Of a DNA stretch of 64,000 nt, positions 30,178 through 39,905 are shown in pieces. Source of the DNA: Scilla litardierei (lineage: Eukaryota; Streptophyta; Magnoliopsida; Asparagales; Asparagaceae); contig CM061140.1 in assembly GCA_030789695.1 (NCBI GenBank), positions 86,490,422 to 86,554,421 of the forward strand, in the 5' to 3' direction. The notes under the pieces are model-generated. The model was given only the letters and a program-made list of their open reading frames with translations. It was not told the DNA's origin and ran no database searches. Made by a program: the position numbers and the translations under genes. The first letter of the stretch is position 1. The number at the start of each line of letters is the position of its first letter.

Positions 30178-31819
30178 TGACGTGTGTTTATATTTTATAT
30201 ATTCACGCACGTCTTCTTTGTGATTTTTCGTTGTATTCCGCCGTCCCGTATCCAATTTCTCGTGTTTTCTAGTTTTCTTTCACTTTTCTGTGTTTTTGTG
30301 TGTTTACAGGAGTTTGCCAGCGTAGGGGACATATAACGAAGATATCATGAGTCCTCGGAGCAATGGGAGGAGTCACGCGCAATCCAGGGGGTCAAACGAC
30401 CAAGATTGCCACTTTTCAGCCCCCACCCAATCGGTTGGACACAGCCAACCGATCGGGTGATGCACGCGTGTCCGACCCAGACTGAACCTAAAACGAAGTG
30501 CAAGGTCAACCGACTGGTTCGCCGACCGGTTCATCCCAACAGAGTTCTCGGGAAATTAGAGCTGAATTCCAACCGATCAGGTGAACTTCACCCGATCGAT
30601 TCATCTGTAGCCGATTCTTCCAACAGACAACCCGGAGAGCTCAACCGACGTCCGCTGACCATGCCCAATCAATGCAAGTCTCTGTTCTTTGGGCATATTT
30701 CCAACCGATCGGTTCACCTGATGACCGCAAGATCCAAACGACAAGCAGCTTGCGCCAACCAACCGGGTCATGTGAGCGGGTGAAGTTTCTGAAGACCGCA
30801 GCCGAAGAACATAGCAGCTCACCCGATCGGTTGATTCTTCAACCGATCGGGTGACGTCGTTTTCTATATATAGTTGCCCGAGGTTTTCAGAAATGAGAGC
30901 TTTTTTATTTTTCCTGTTTTTTCTCCATTTGTGACAGCTGGAATTTTATTGTTACTTGTAAGTTTTCTAATCTTTGTCAAACTTTAATATAGTCTTAATA
31001 GCATTGCTACTACTTCATTTAAATCGCCTGATCATGCTTTTTACGGTTGATTTTCATTTAGATTGCTTTTTAGCTAATATGTGTGAGTAGTTCCCAAATT
31101 TGGGATTTTGGTGGAAACCCCTTCGTGGGTTCTCCCTGATGCATCCATGGACTAGAAAATCAATAGGGATTAGGAATTTAGAGGTTACACGGGGTGTTTC
31201 ATTGTCATCGGCGGGAAAAAGACCGCCTTTGACTGTTGGGCCAAGGGGGAATAAACTTGGCGGTTGACTCCCTAGCCATAGCTAACGCCCTTAGCGTAGG
31301 CATCGAATCCTAGCGCGTGGGAACGGCAGGATGAGATGTTGGGAGATATCATTGCGAGCTTAGTGCTCCCAGAGTCGGTCAGTGTTAATGGACATGGGAA
31401 TGCCCACTGTCCGAACCCGGGTAGTTCGGCGTATCATCCTGGGCACCGACTGGAATATCGGGCCCATGGGACGCTGGTATCACTCTTAGAGGCAACGTCT
31501 CACCACTAAACCCTAATTCCAATCATGTACCTATCAATCGGTTGTACTAGTGAGAACACATGATAAGGTGGAAACCGAAATCCTAGGTTTCCTTTTATAT
31601 TGTTTAACCTCGTATCTACAATTTGTGACAAACCAACGATCGATTCGGGCTAGCTCACGCATAGGGTGAACCGGTTCCTCTCTGACACAATCACAACCAC
31701 GCCTCCCTGTGTTCGACCCCATGCCATACTACAACACCGTGCGCTTGCGGTATAAATATTTAAATCTGGTATCCCCAATCATATTGCACACTTTGCATGC
31801 TAACATCTAGGGAACGTCA
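30178..31819 (+). repeat. Element B 3' LTR (1642 bp)
   Basis: Matches the two parts of the left LTR. It contains a perfect 15-bp hairpin at 30820-30853 (CACCCGATCGGTTGA and complement, four-base loop) about ten bases before the TATA box at 30865. It ends GGAACGTCA, then TSD TCCAT. Confidence 0.93.
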
Positions 31820-31824
31820 TCCAT

Positions 31825-33293
31825 GCTGATGCAAAACATAACCGAGACCTTTGCCAGATGCATCGTAAAAGATCTCGAAGCCACCACTGTGATCAGGCAC
31901 AGCTAGAACAGGTGCTGACGTCAATCTCGCCTTCAAAATAGAAAAGGCCTCCTCACAAGCATCGAACCAAACAAACAGTATATCCTTCCTTGTCAGTCTA
32001 GTCAATGGATCTGCAATACGAGAGAAATCCTTGATGAAGCACCGATAATATCCTGCTAGCATAAGAAAACTCCTGATCTCTGACGCTGTCCGCGGAATCG
32101 GCCACTCTCTGATAGCCTTGATCTTCTCCGGATCCACGGATATGCCATCTCCTAACACCACATGTTCAAGGAAGACAACTCTATCCAACCAAAACTTGCA
32201 CTTGGAATACTTTGCATACAGATGAAGCTTCCTCAAAATCTCCAGAACTGTCCTCAAGTGCTCGGCATGCTCCTCTTCCGACTTCGAATAATCAATGAAG
32301 ATAACGACGAACTTATCTAAGAAGTCGTAGAAAATCAGGTTCATCATGTTCATGAAAAATGCGGGTGCGTTGGTCACACCAAAAGGTATAACCACGAACT
32401 CGTAGTGTCCATACTTCATTCTGAACGCTGTCTTCTGCACATCCTCCTTCTTCACTCTCATCTGGTGATATCCGCTCCTGAGATCCAGTTTAAAGAAAAC
32501 CCTCGATCCTCCAAGCTGATCGAAAATGTCATCTATATGCGGAAACCGATACTTGTTCTTTATGGTGACGGTATTCAACTCTCTGTAGTCCATGCACATC
32601 CGGCACGAACCATCCTTCTTCTTCACCAGCAGAACATGTGCTCCCCACGGTGACACACTAAGATGGATATAACCCTTTTGCAAGAGCTCGTCCAACTGTT
32701 TACGTAGCTCCTCCAACTCTGTCGGAGCCATACGATATGGTGCTATTGAAATAGGTTTGCTTCCGGAATAAGATCAATAGAGAACTCAAGAGCTCGATCG
32801 GGCGGCAGTCCTGACATCTCCTCATGGAAGACGTCATCGAAATCTCTCACCACAGCTGGTCTACTCGCCTCCATCTGCATAGCTACTAACTCCACCACTG
32901 GCTTGGCCCAAAACTTGACATGCCCAAGGGAACTACTACCGCTGTTGAACTCGAAGTTCGGATGACCAAGAATTTCAAACACCACCTTCTTCTGTCGGTA
33001 GTCGATCGTAGCAAAGAAACAACCAAGCCAATCCATCCCAAGAACAGCATCATAATTGGTAATGTCGTGGACGATAAAATCGGCATATATCTCGTGACCA
33101 CAGACAACCAATGGACAAGATCGACAACCAAGGGACACTGAGATCACACCATTCCCTATAGCGATATCCCAACTCTTGGAAAGAGGGGAAGTCGACAGAG
33201 AATGCTTGTCCACAAAACTCTGAGATAAGATGCACATGGATGCTCTGGAGTCGAAGAGAACTCGAGCAGGAAAAGTACAAACAAGGATAACCC
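31825..33293 (-). pseudogene. Element A protease, RT and start of RNase H, decayed
   Basis: After intron 1 the frame opens into protease with LFDSRAS, where the catalytic DSGA has become DSRA, and AVLGMDWLG (32743-33293). A one-base loss near 32764 moves the frame to the RT ORF (31817-32731): [20 protein letters not shown]. The catalytic [11 protein letters not shown] seen in element E has lost four codons and reads FIDYSKS at about 32284-32298, removing an active-site Asp. RNase H starts ([17 protein letters not shown]) and is cut at 31825 by element B; it resumes at 2876. Confidence 0.9.
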
Positions 33294-33393
33294 CTAACAA
33301 ACAAGCTAGCAATCAAAACCTATTCTAGCAAACAAGATCTCATCTAACATACAAGATCAACTAATGAAAAGTAAAGACTAGTCTAAGGATTAC
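33294..33393 (-). other. Putative intron 1 of element A (gag-protease)
   Basis: The minus strand starts GTAATC after ACAG and ends TTGTTAG before GGG. It is 100 bp, in phase 1, at the same codon junction as the 118-bp segment in element E (43322-43439). Removing it joins the gag and protease frames in register. Confidence 0.7.
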
Positions 33394-34441
33394 CTGTAAT
33401 AACTCCGTCCTCAGCCTCCGCCTCTACTGCAGTCATCATGAAAGCTTGCTTCCTAGGCTGAGCTGTCTGCTGGAAAGCCTGCTTCTGAGGTATAAGAGGC
33501 GCTCCAAGACTGGCAGCTACTGGTGCTCTCTGCTGCTGATTGGCACGCAGTCAATCCTTCACTGAATGCATAGCGTCTCCACAAAATAAGCACTGGCCCA
33601 GAAACCTCCTGCACTGCTCCTGCACGTGACCAGCCTTGCCACAATGATAGCACACCTTCTGAGTAGGCCCACTTTGCCTCTTAAACTGTGCAGACTGATT
33701 AGGCTTCAACACAGGCCTAACCACAGCTCTGGCCAGCTCCATATGCCTCTTTCCTACACCTGAAAACTGCACCTTCTTCAAGTTGGCAATCAACTCATGC
33801 CTCTTCGCAGCCATCAGGAACCTCCAGTACGAGTCCAAGTCCGAAGAAGACATCAAACTCTGCAGCTCCAAGGAAAGACCCTGCAGGAATCGTTGAGCAC
33901 GATCCTCTGGGGTCCGCACTAAATTCGGCGCAAAGCGGCATAACCTGGTGAACTACTGGTGGTACTAATCCACCGTCAGACTTCCTTGCTTCAAGTTGAT
34001 GAACTACTGCATCAACTCCCTCCTGGCAGCTCGAGGGAAGAACTCATCATCAAATTTATCTTTGAAAGTGGCCCAAGGGATAGGCCTCACCAGCATCTGT
34101 TCCTCTGCATCCCACCAACTACGGGCATTGTCCTTCAGCTGCTTCTTCACCAACTCGACCCATCCAGCCGGGTCAATCTTCAAAAGGAGCAGGTTGTCCT
34201 CAGTGTTCCTCATCCATTCATCAGCAGCCAAAGGTCCTTCCGATCCAGTGAAGTACGTCGGGCCCAGCTCCCGAAACTGCTTCGCTCCAGGCTCGAAACG
34301 AGGGGCATTCTGAAGCATGCCCTGCTGTACTCGCATCATCTGCTGCATCATCCTCACCATCTACAGAATGGTAGCTTCTCCATCAGCTCCAACACCACCT
34401 CCTGACCCACTACCAGCTCGGGTAATACGTCTTCCAGCCAT
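33394..34441 (-). pseudogene. Element A Gag, broken by stops
   Basis: The frame starts at ATG 34441 (MAGRRITRAGS, like element E gag). It stays in one frame to the intron but is cut by TAG at 34361, 34004, 33965 and 33953 and by TGA at 33551. The Retrotrans_gag region (SWWDAEEQML...FKDKFDDEFFP) lies at about 34030-34200. One good zinc knuckle, CYHCGKAGHVQEQC, is near 33605-33650, and a second, CLFCGDAMHSVKD, loses its last Cys position to the TGA. Compared with element E the stop positions look like former Gln codons. Confidence 0.85.
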
Positions 34442-34552
34442 CTAAGACAAGGAAAACGTTCAGATTAGACTCAAATTTTATGACTCGAATGTTCAAATGT
34501 TTTAATGGATCTTTTATTATTATCATTGTTTCGATATTTCGCAGGTGGAATT

Positions 34553-34569
34553 ACCTGCATGGGCCACTA
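34553..34569 (-). other. Element A primer-binding site (tRNA-Ile-like)
   Basis: Plus-strand ACCTGCATGGGCCACTA, eight bases from the LTR. It differs by one base from element E's site (44684-44701), which fits the 3' end of plant tRNA-Ile(AAU) as I recall it. Confidence 0.6.
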
Positions 34570-34577
34570 CAAAAACC

Positions 34578-36929
34578 TATCATGCCCCACTTCCCAAGTA
34601 CGAAAGGCGAGACGCGAAGAGTTCCGCTCAGACTTGAAGCTGTGAAGCTACAGTCTGATAAGCGTCTGTGTGTTCATCCATTCGCAGATTCTTGCATTGC
34701 AAAAGAAACAACAACAATAATGAATATAACGCAGGTAAATAATAACCAACATTCAATATAACATCCAACATTATTCAAAACATCCAGAGATAGTCATAAA
34801 AGAAAAGTACAGAGTTTGAAGAGAATGCCCCAAGCATGGCCGAAAATAAAACAAGAAAAGGGTGCTACGCACCGAAAACTAACATCACAACTAGGTGAAA
34901 CAACAGCAACTAAGGAAGCCTCCTGCTCGAACTAAGACTGGTCTCCGGTGTCCTCGAACTGGATGTCAGCAAAAGCCTCAGACTCGACGTCAACAAACTG
35001 GTCGTCCTTGGCGACAACCTCAGAATCAAGACCAGACATATGACACCCAAAGAGAAAAGGGCACATGTCAACAAAAATATCTAGAAGGAAAAGGAGAATT
35101 TTGTGTAATGAACGTAAAATATAGCAGTTATAAGATGAATGCAACTTAGCGGTTTTAAAAATGATGACATGGCATATTATTTCATGAATGCAACAGTTTA
35201 AGATGAACATGATATTTTACAATACAGGACACGTCGTAGCAATAAACTATTAAACAATATTTCATGAAAACCATTAAAACATGCGTTCGCGTCGTGCATA
35301 AGGTTTACACCTTGCAGCTGAAGTTGCTGATCGAGTACACTTCTACACTGAGCGGCCGCTTAACCCTACCCCTCCACGTGTGTATGGACTGATGCCCATC
35401 TTCTAGATCACGAGCCAGGAAGTGTTTATGGCATAAGGTTGACCTGGCCTCATTCATGATGTAGGAGTTAAAATCCTACTCGCCGCAGCTTACATTTCAA
35501 TAGTAGCGTGTGCTACACATTCACGACAAAACATTCAATGCATGAAATGACATGCAATATGCAACATGATAGCAGATATTGAATTGCGTACAAGTATATC
35601 AAAATAAACGTGACATGTGATATGCATGAATCATAGCATGGCAAGGGTGTCGGATCTAGCTTCGTTGTCAAGCTAGATCAAGTATGGTGTCGGATCTAGC
35701 TTCGTTGTGAAGCTAGATAAAGTATGTTGTCTAGGCGACTATCATTTCATTGCCTAGCCTCTTTTACAAAAAAATCACAGAATGGCCTAAACATGGCCTA
35801 ACAATCAACTTAGCAAGTTTCACTTGCCTATAACAACGTCTGTAATCCTCAGTTCAACGATGGTCCAGATCTCCCTATGTGCTCAGACCAATAGTCCAAC
35901 CTACAGTCCCGTATTCAATTATCTTAAATTATTGATTTAACCAAAACAATAAAATTACGATTTTTATCTTGTTTAAACATGCGGTGTTTGGATTTCCTAC
36001 GGATCTGGATTACCTCAACACGACGCTAGAGCTACACTGACGTCGGGTAGCGACGTCAGGGGTTGGATCCGGTAGCGAGCGAGGTACGGAGACAACTAGA
36101 GGCAACAGACATCGGCGAAGGTGGCCACAGGAGGAAGACGAACGTCAGGGGTAGTGAAAAAGCGTCAAGGTCGATACCCAAATGGGGTGGCCTGCCATGG
36201 GTTTGTGCGGACTGTCGTGGGTGCGCGTGGCTTGCTGTACGCAAGGGGAACGGAAATGTGGCAGGGGCTTGCGGCAGGGGCACCGGGCTGCTGATGGTTA
36301 CTGCGGCCTGGGGAGTTCAAGGGGGAGTTGTGCCGGCAATAGGGGTCGGACGACAGTGCTAAAGGGTGGAGGAGAGGATGTCAGGTCGTGGGGGTATACG
36401 AGGGGCTGTGCGGGGCTGAGATGGCAGTTTTGTGGCTGAGATGGCAGTTTTGTGGCTTGGGGAGGAGCAATTCTTGGGGTTTATCAGCGGGTGGAGGCCG
36501 CCGTGGAGGAGGCCGGAGGTGATGGGCGGCCGGCGGCCAAGGGGATGGCCTGAGTGAGCAAGGTGAGAAGAAAGATGGATGTCGGCGGCTAGTTGCATGA
36601 GATGAAAACCTAGGGCTAGAACACGTTATAATAAGGGTAATATGCTAAATAGGGTTGAAAAAGGGGTAGATTTAGGTTGATTAGAGAGAGTGTGTGTGAG
36701 GGGGAGGGTAGACTTAGGGTGCATATAGCTAGGGAATATATTCACATGATACGTATCAAATCCTATTGATTTGGTTTAATTATTTTATTAAGATTTCAAA
36801 TTCAAATTATTGAGGGCTAAGTATAGGTTGAAAGTGATTAGTGTGAAAGGTCGGTCGAACTGTGTCCGATAAATACAAGAAAAATATCGGGACGACCGTG
36901 TCGACGAGAGGGTCGAGACTACGATGATT
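34578..36929 (-). repeat. Element A 5' LTR, first part
   Basis: Begins TATCATGCCCC, homologous to element E's TGTCACGCCCC with the terminal TG mutated. From about 36230 it matches 1-690. It is interrupted at 36929 by element E (TSD TGATT, 36925-36929). No gene is recognised. Confidence 0.88.
35646..35725. repeat. Two tandem 40-bp units, each a hairpin, in element A LTR
   Basis: The unit starts GGTGTCGGATCTAGCTTCG and repeats once with few changes. In the first unit ATCTAGCTT (35654-35662) pairs exactly with AAGCTAGAT (35670-35678) around a seven-base loop. Confidence 0.8.
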
Positions 36930-37746
36930 TGTCACGCCCCGCTTCCCAAAAACACGGAGGCGAAGCGTGACGAAGGCCCGCTTAGGCCGGGGCTAAGAGC
37001 CCGAACCCAATAAGCGTCTGTAGTGTTCCATAGCGAAGGTACAGGTCCCTGCAAGTTAGTATGAAATAACAAAAGTACTGAAAAGAAACGTTTCATTTTA
37101 TTCCAAAGTTTATCATCAAAGTACTGAGAGTCTAAAAATGCCGAAACTGGCTACAACTGCTGAAAGGGAAACTAATGGTGCAAGCACCCAACCTAGACGA
37201 GAAAGTAAGAGTGCAACGCACCCAACTCAAACTGAAATGGATAACTCTGGAACAGCAACAGAATATCTCTAACTCTGATCGTCCTCTGGATCGTACACCG
37301 GATCAGCGCCCTCCGGCTCCAAGTCAACTGGCAAGTCCGCCTCGTACTCGTACTCTGGCTCCATACCTGACGTACAGCACCAAAAGAAGGAAACTGTACG
37401 TCAGGCAAAGTCTACACAAACTGTCAGACTCTACTGCAAGTGTATCAACTATTAACAATGATTTACTGGTTGTTTTAGCATGCTGGGGTTATAACTGAGT
37501 AACGAAAAGTAGCGTAGCAGGAAAAGTAAACGTAGCAAGCAGTAGACGTAGCGTGTGCTACCGACTACGGGACTAACCTACAGGTGTCAAGACAAGACGG
37601 GACGTGACGGGACAAGACAAGACAGGACGGGACAGGACAAGTAAGACACGAAAGGGTTCACGCCTTACGGTTCGAGGGGGATCAGACCCTCTTGCCGTGC
37701 GCACGATCAACCCAACCCCAAACCCAGGAACTCAGGACAAGATTTA

Positions 37747-38024
37747 CAGGGATCATTTCCACTAGGGAAACATCCGAAACACCCGTAGGCTTTTTGGTAA
37801 CAGGGATCACTTCCGCGGAGGGAAGCATCCGAAACGCCCGAAGGCTTTTTGTGTAACAGGGATCACTTCCGCGGAGGGAAGCATCCGAAACGCCCGAAGG
37901 CTTTTTGGTAACAGGGATCACTTCCGCGGAGGGAAGCATCCGAAACGCCCGAAGGCTTTTTGGTAACAAGGATCACTTCCGCGGAGGGAAGCATCCGAAA
38001 CACCCGAAGGCTTTTTGTGTAACA
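37747..38024. repeat. Five tandem copies of a 54-56-bp unit in E LTR
   Basis: Unit core GGATCACTTCCGCGGAGGG, ending GGCTTTTTGGTAACA or GGCTTTTTGTGTAACA. Copy number is the same in the other LTR (45527-45804), so the array predates this insertion. The first unit is the most diverged. Confidence 0.9.
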
Positions 38025-39086
38025 GGACACGACATGACAAGTGTAGGGAAAGTTATTCTAGGGTGTCCACACGCACGCACACACAAAATAGTCCTATGTT
38101 GTCAGCAGTTTATTGTTGTCAGGCTCAGACTTCATCGTCAAGTCTGAGCCGTCACGGGTCGTCCCGGACGCTATCATTTCACGTCCGGTTCTCATCACCC
38201 ACAATCTAACAGTTCTACAAACTAGAACTAAGGCACGGTCAAAACGCAAGTGGGTACACTTGCCTGGAATGGCGAGTGCGTCGTCTGTCCGGGGCGTCTC
38301 GTCCAGTCGTCGCGTCCGCGGTAGTCCGTCTGAAAAGAGATCACGGCGACAGTGTCAAGTCGCGATTTTCGTCAAATCCTATTTAGGTTCATTTCTAAGT
38401 TAGGTGTGGCTACCCTAACTGTCACAAGTCAAGTTGTCCGATCAGCCTATCCGACGATTCTATCCTATGTGCACAGTCAAAAGTCCAAACGTCGGTCTAC
38501 GGTTACACATCGATTTAAGAGAGCAGAAAATAAATTTACTGAGTTAAGTTGCCGGTTTTAGTTAGGTTTTCAGTTTTGCTACTGTGGGGGTTTCGCTACG
38601 AGGTAGGGGAACCAACCTGTCCGGAGTCTGGGGTAGAGCGGACGTAGAGTCTGAACGGCGACCGATCTGATTGGCACGGCTACGGATCATCTTCTAGCGG
38701 TGTCTCGGCTACGGGCAGCATAGCCAGACACGTTCTGGTAGCGGACGAAACGCGTGAACAGCGAGCAGTGCGTCGGGTAGGCGTACTACGGCTTCTGGAG
38801 AGCTGCAACGACAACCGAGATGAACGGTTCGTCGTACCCAACGCCTACGACGTCGGGAGTCGTAGGAAGAGTTCGTGACATCGATGAATACTCCCAGAAG
38901 GTGTAGGAGGCTGTCGGAGGGCTCCAACAGCGAGGAGAGGCAGCGAGATCTTGGTGACGCGTCGGAACGTCGCCAAACACCCAAAACAGCGAGGGAACCC
39001 GCTGTTTCAGAGGAGTTTGCGGCCTTGGGTCGCAGCCAACAGCGAGAGGGGGCAGAGGGGGTTTCACGGCGACGGCGTGGGGGCTC

Positions 39087-39139
39087 CGGCGGCGGCGGCG
39101 GCGGCGGCGGCGGCCGTGGCGAGCTGCTGCTGCTGCTGC
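39087..39139. repeat. (GGC)n and (CTG)n microsatellites in E 3' LTR
   Basis: An uninterrupted GGC run at 39087-39114 and a CTG run near 39123-39138. The other LTR has the GGC stretch interrupted by GTGGCGGCGACAGT (46867-46894), so the run became uniform or expanded in one LTR after insertion. Confidence 0.85.
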
Positions 39140-39368
39140 GCTTTTTAGGCGGGTCAACGGCGGTTTCCGGTGGCGAGAGGCGGCGCACGGGGTTGCAGTC
39201 GAGAGAGGGGAGGTCGGGGGAGCTGTCGGAGATGATCGGCGACGGCGGCGGCCTCCGGCGTGGGCTCAGGTGGGAGAGAAAGGGGGTTTGCGTGAGGGTG
39301 TTTGATCCCTAGGGCCGGCGCAAGAGAGAGGGTTGTGGCTGTGAAAATTTTGAGAAATTTAGGGTTTT

Positions 39369-39392
39369 CTTTATAGGGGTGGGGCCCACGTG
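39369..39392 (-). promoter_or_regulatory. Element E promoter: G-box, TGGGCCCCAC and TATA
   Basis: The minus strand reads CACGTG (39387-39392), then GGGCCCCACCCC, then CTATAAAG (39369-39376). The other LTR has CACGTG at 47167-47172 and ATATAAAG at 47149-47156. A G-box plus a TGGGCC-type site beside a TATA box is a common plant promoter layout. Confidence 0.6.
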
Positions 39393-39864
39393 ACTAGGGG
39401 AGATGTTACACGTGATGGGGCTGCCACCTAGCTAGGTTTAGGGTTAATTAGAGTTGGTTAGGGTTAAATTGTTAGGGGCAAACTTGTAATTAACTGGCTC
39501 TACTAGCGCACAAGGGTCAAACGGTGCCCAAAAATTATAAGAAAAATACCGGGGCTACCGGGGTGACGAGAGAAAGAAGTCAGAAGAGACGGATTACAAT
39601 TTCGATGACGAGAAATGAAATTAAAAATAAAAACGCCTCAAGTCAAAAATGAGATACGCGACGTCTCCTCGGAAAAGGTCAAATCGTGGGCAAACGGCCC
39701 GAGAAATGACGTTGCATGTCCACACGACAAATGCAGTACCCTCAGAGAGAGTCACAACGACATATCACATGATAGGGTTCGGAAACAAACAAAGTCTAAA
39801 ATAAATACGTGCACGGTCAAGCGCGCGTGCACAAAGAAATTACGATCGGAAACCGACCGTTACA

Positions 39865-39880
39865 TCCTCCCCAACTTAGA
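39865..39880 (-). other. Element E polypurine tract
   Basis: Minus strand AAGTTGGGGAGGA directly before TGTAACGG. Confidence 0.8.
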
Positions 39881-39905
39881 AATGATTCCGTCCTCGGAAT
39901 CAACA

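Larger units (their letters stand above)
2877..31819 (+). mobile_element. Element B: non-autonomous Ty3/gypsy-like LTR element (tRNA-Asp PBS)
   Basis: The plus-strand element is flanked by TSD TCCAT (2872-2876, 31820-31824). Its LTRs begin TGACGT and end ACGTCA. The left LTR is split by element C into 2877-3338 and 25560-26763; the right LTR is 30178-31819. Without the nested elements it is about 6.7 kb. It has a tRNA-Asp-type PBS and a PPT but no protease, RT, RNase H or integrase. Only a decayed gag-like region (26988-28188) remains, so it must depend on another element. The PBS and PPT style resemble Athila-type elements such as C, but the lineage is inferred. Confidence 0.88.
36930..39864 (-). 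repeat. Element E 3' LTR (2935 bp)
   Basis: Starts TGTCACGCCCC and ends CCGTTACA. It contains a GACGGGACAAGA-type simple repeat (37579-37640), five copies of a 54-56-bp tandem repeat (37747-38024), GGC and CTG runs (39087-39139), and a minus-strand promoter (39369-39392). ORFs here are chance frames. Confidence 0.93.

Noticed and set aside
38709..39312. ORFs of 123-159 codons in E LTR on both strands
   Set aside because: They lie in a GC-rich LTR with trinucleotide runs, are copied in the other LTR with different breaks, and have no domain.
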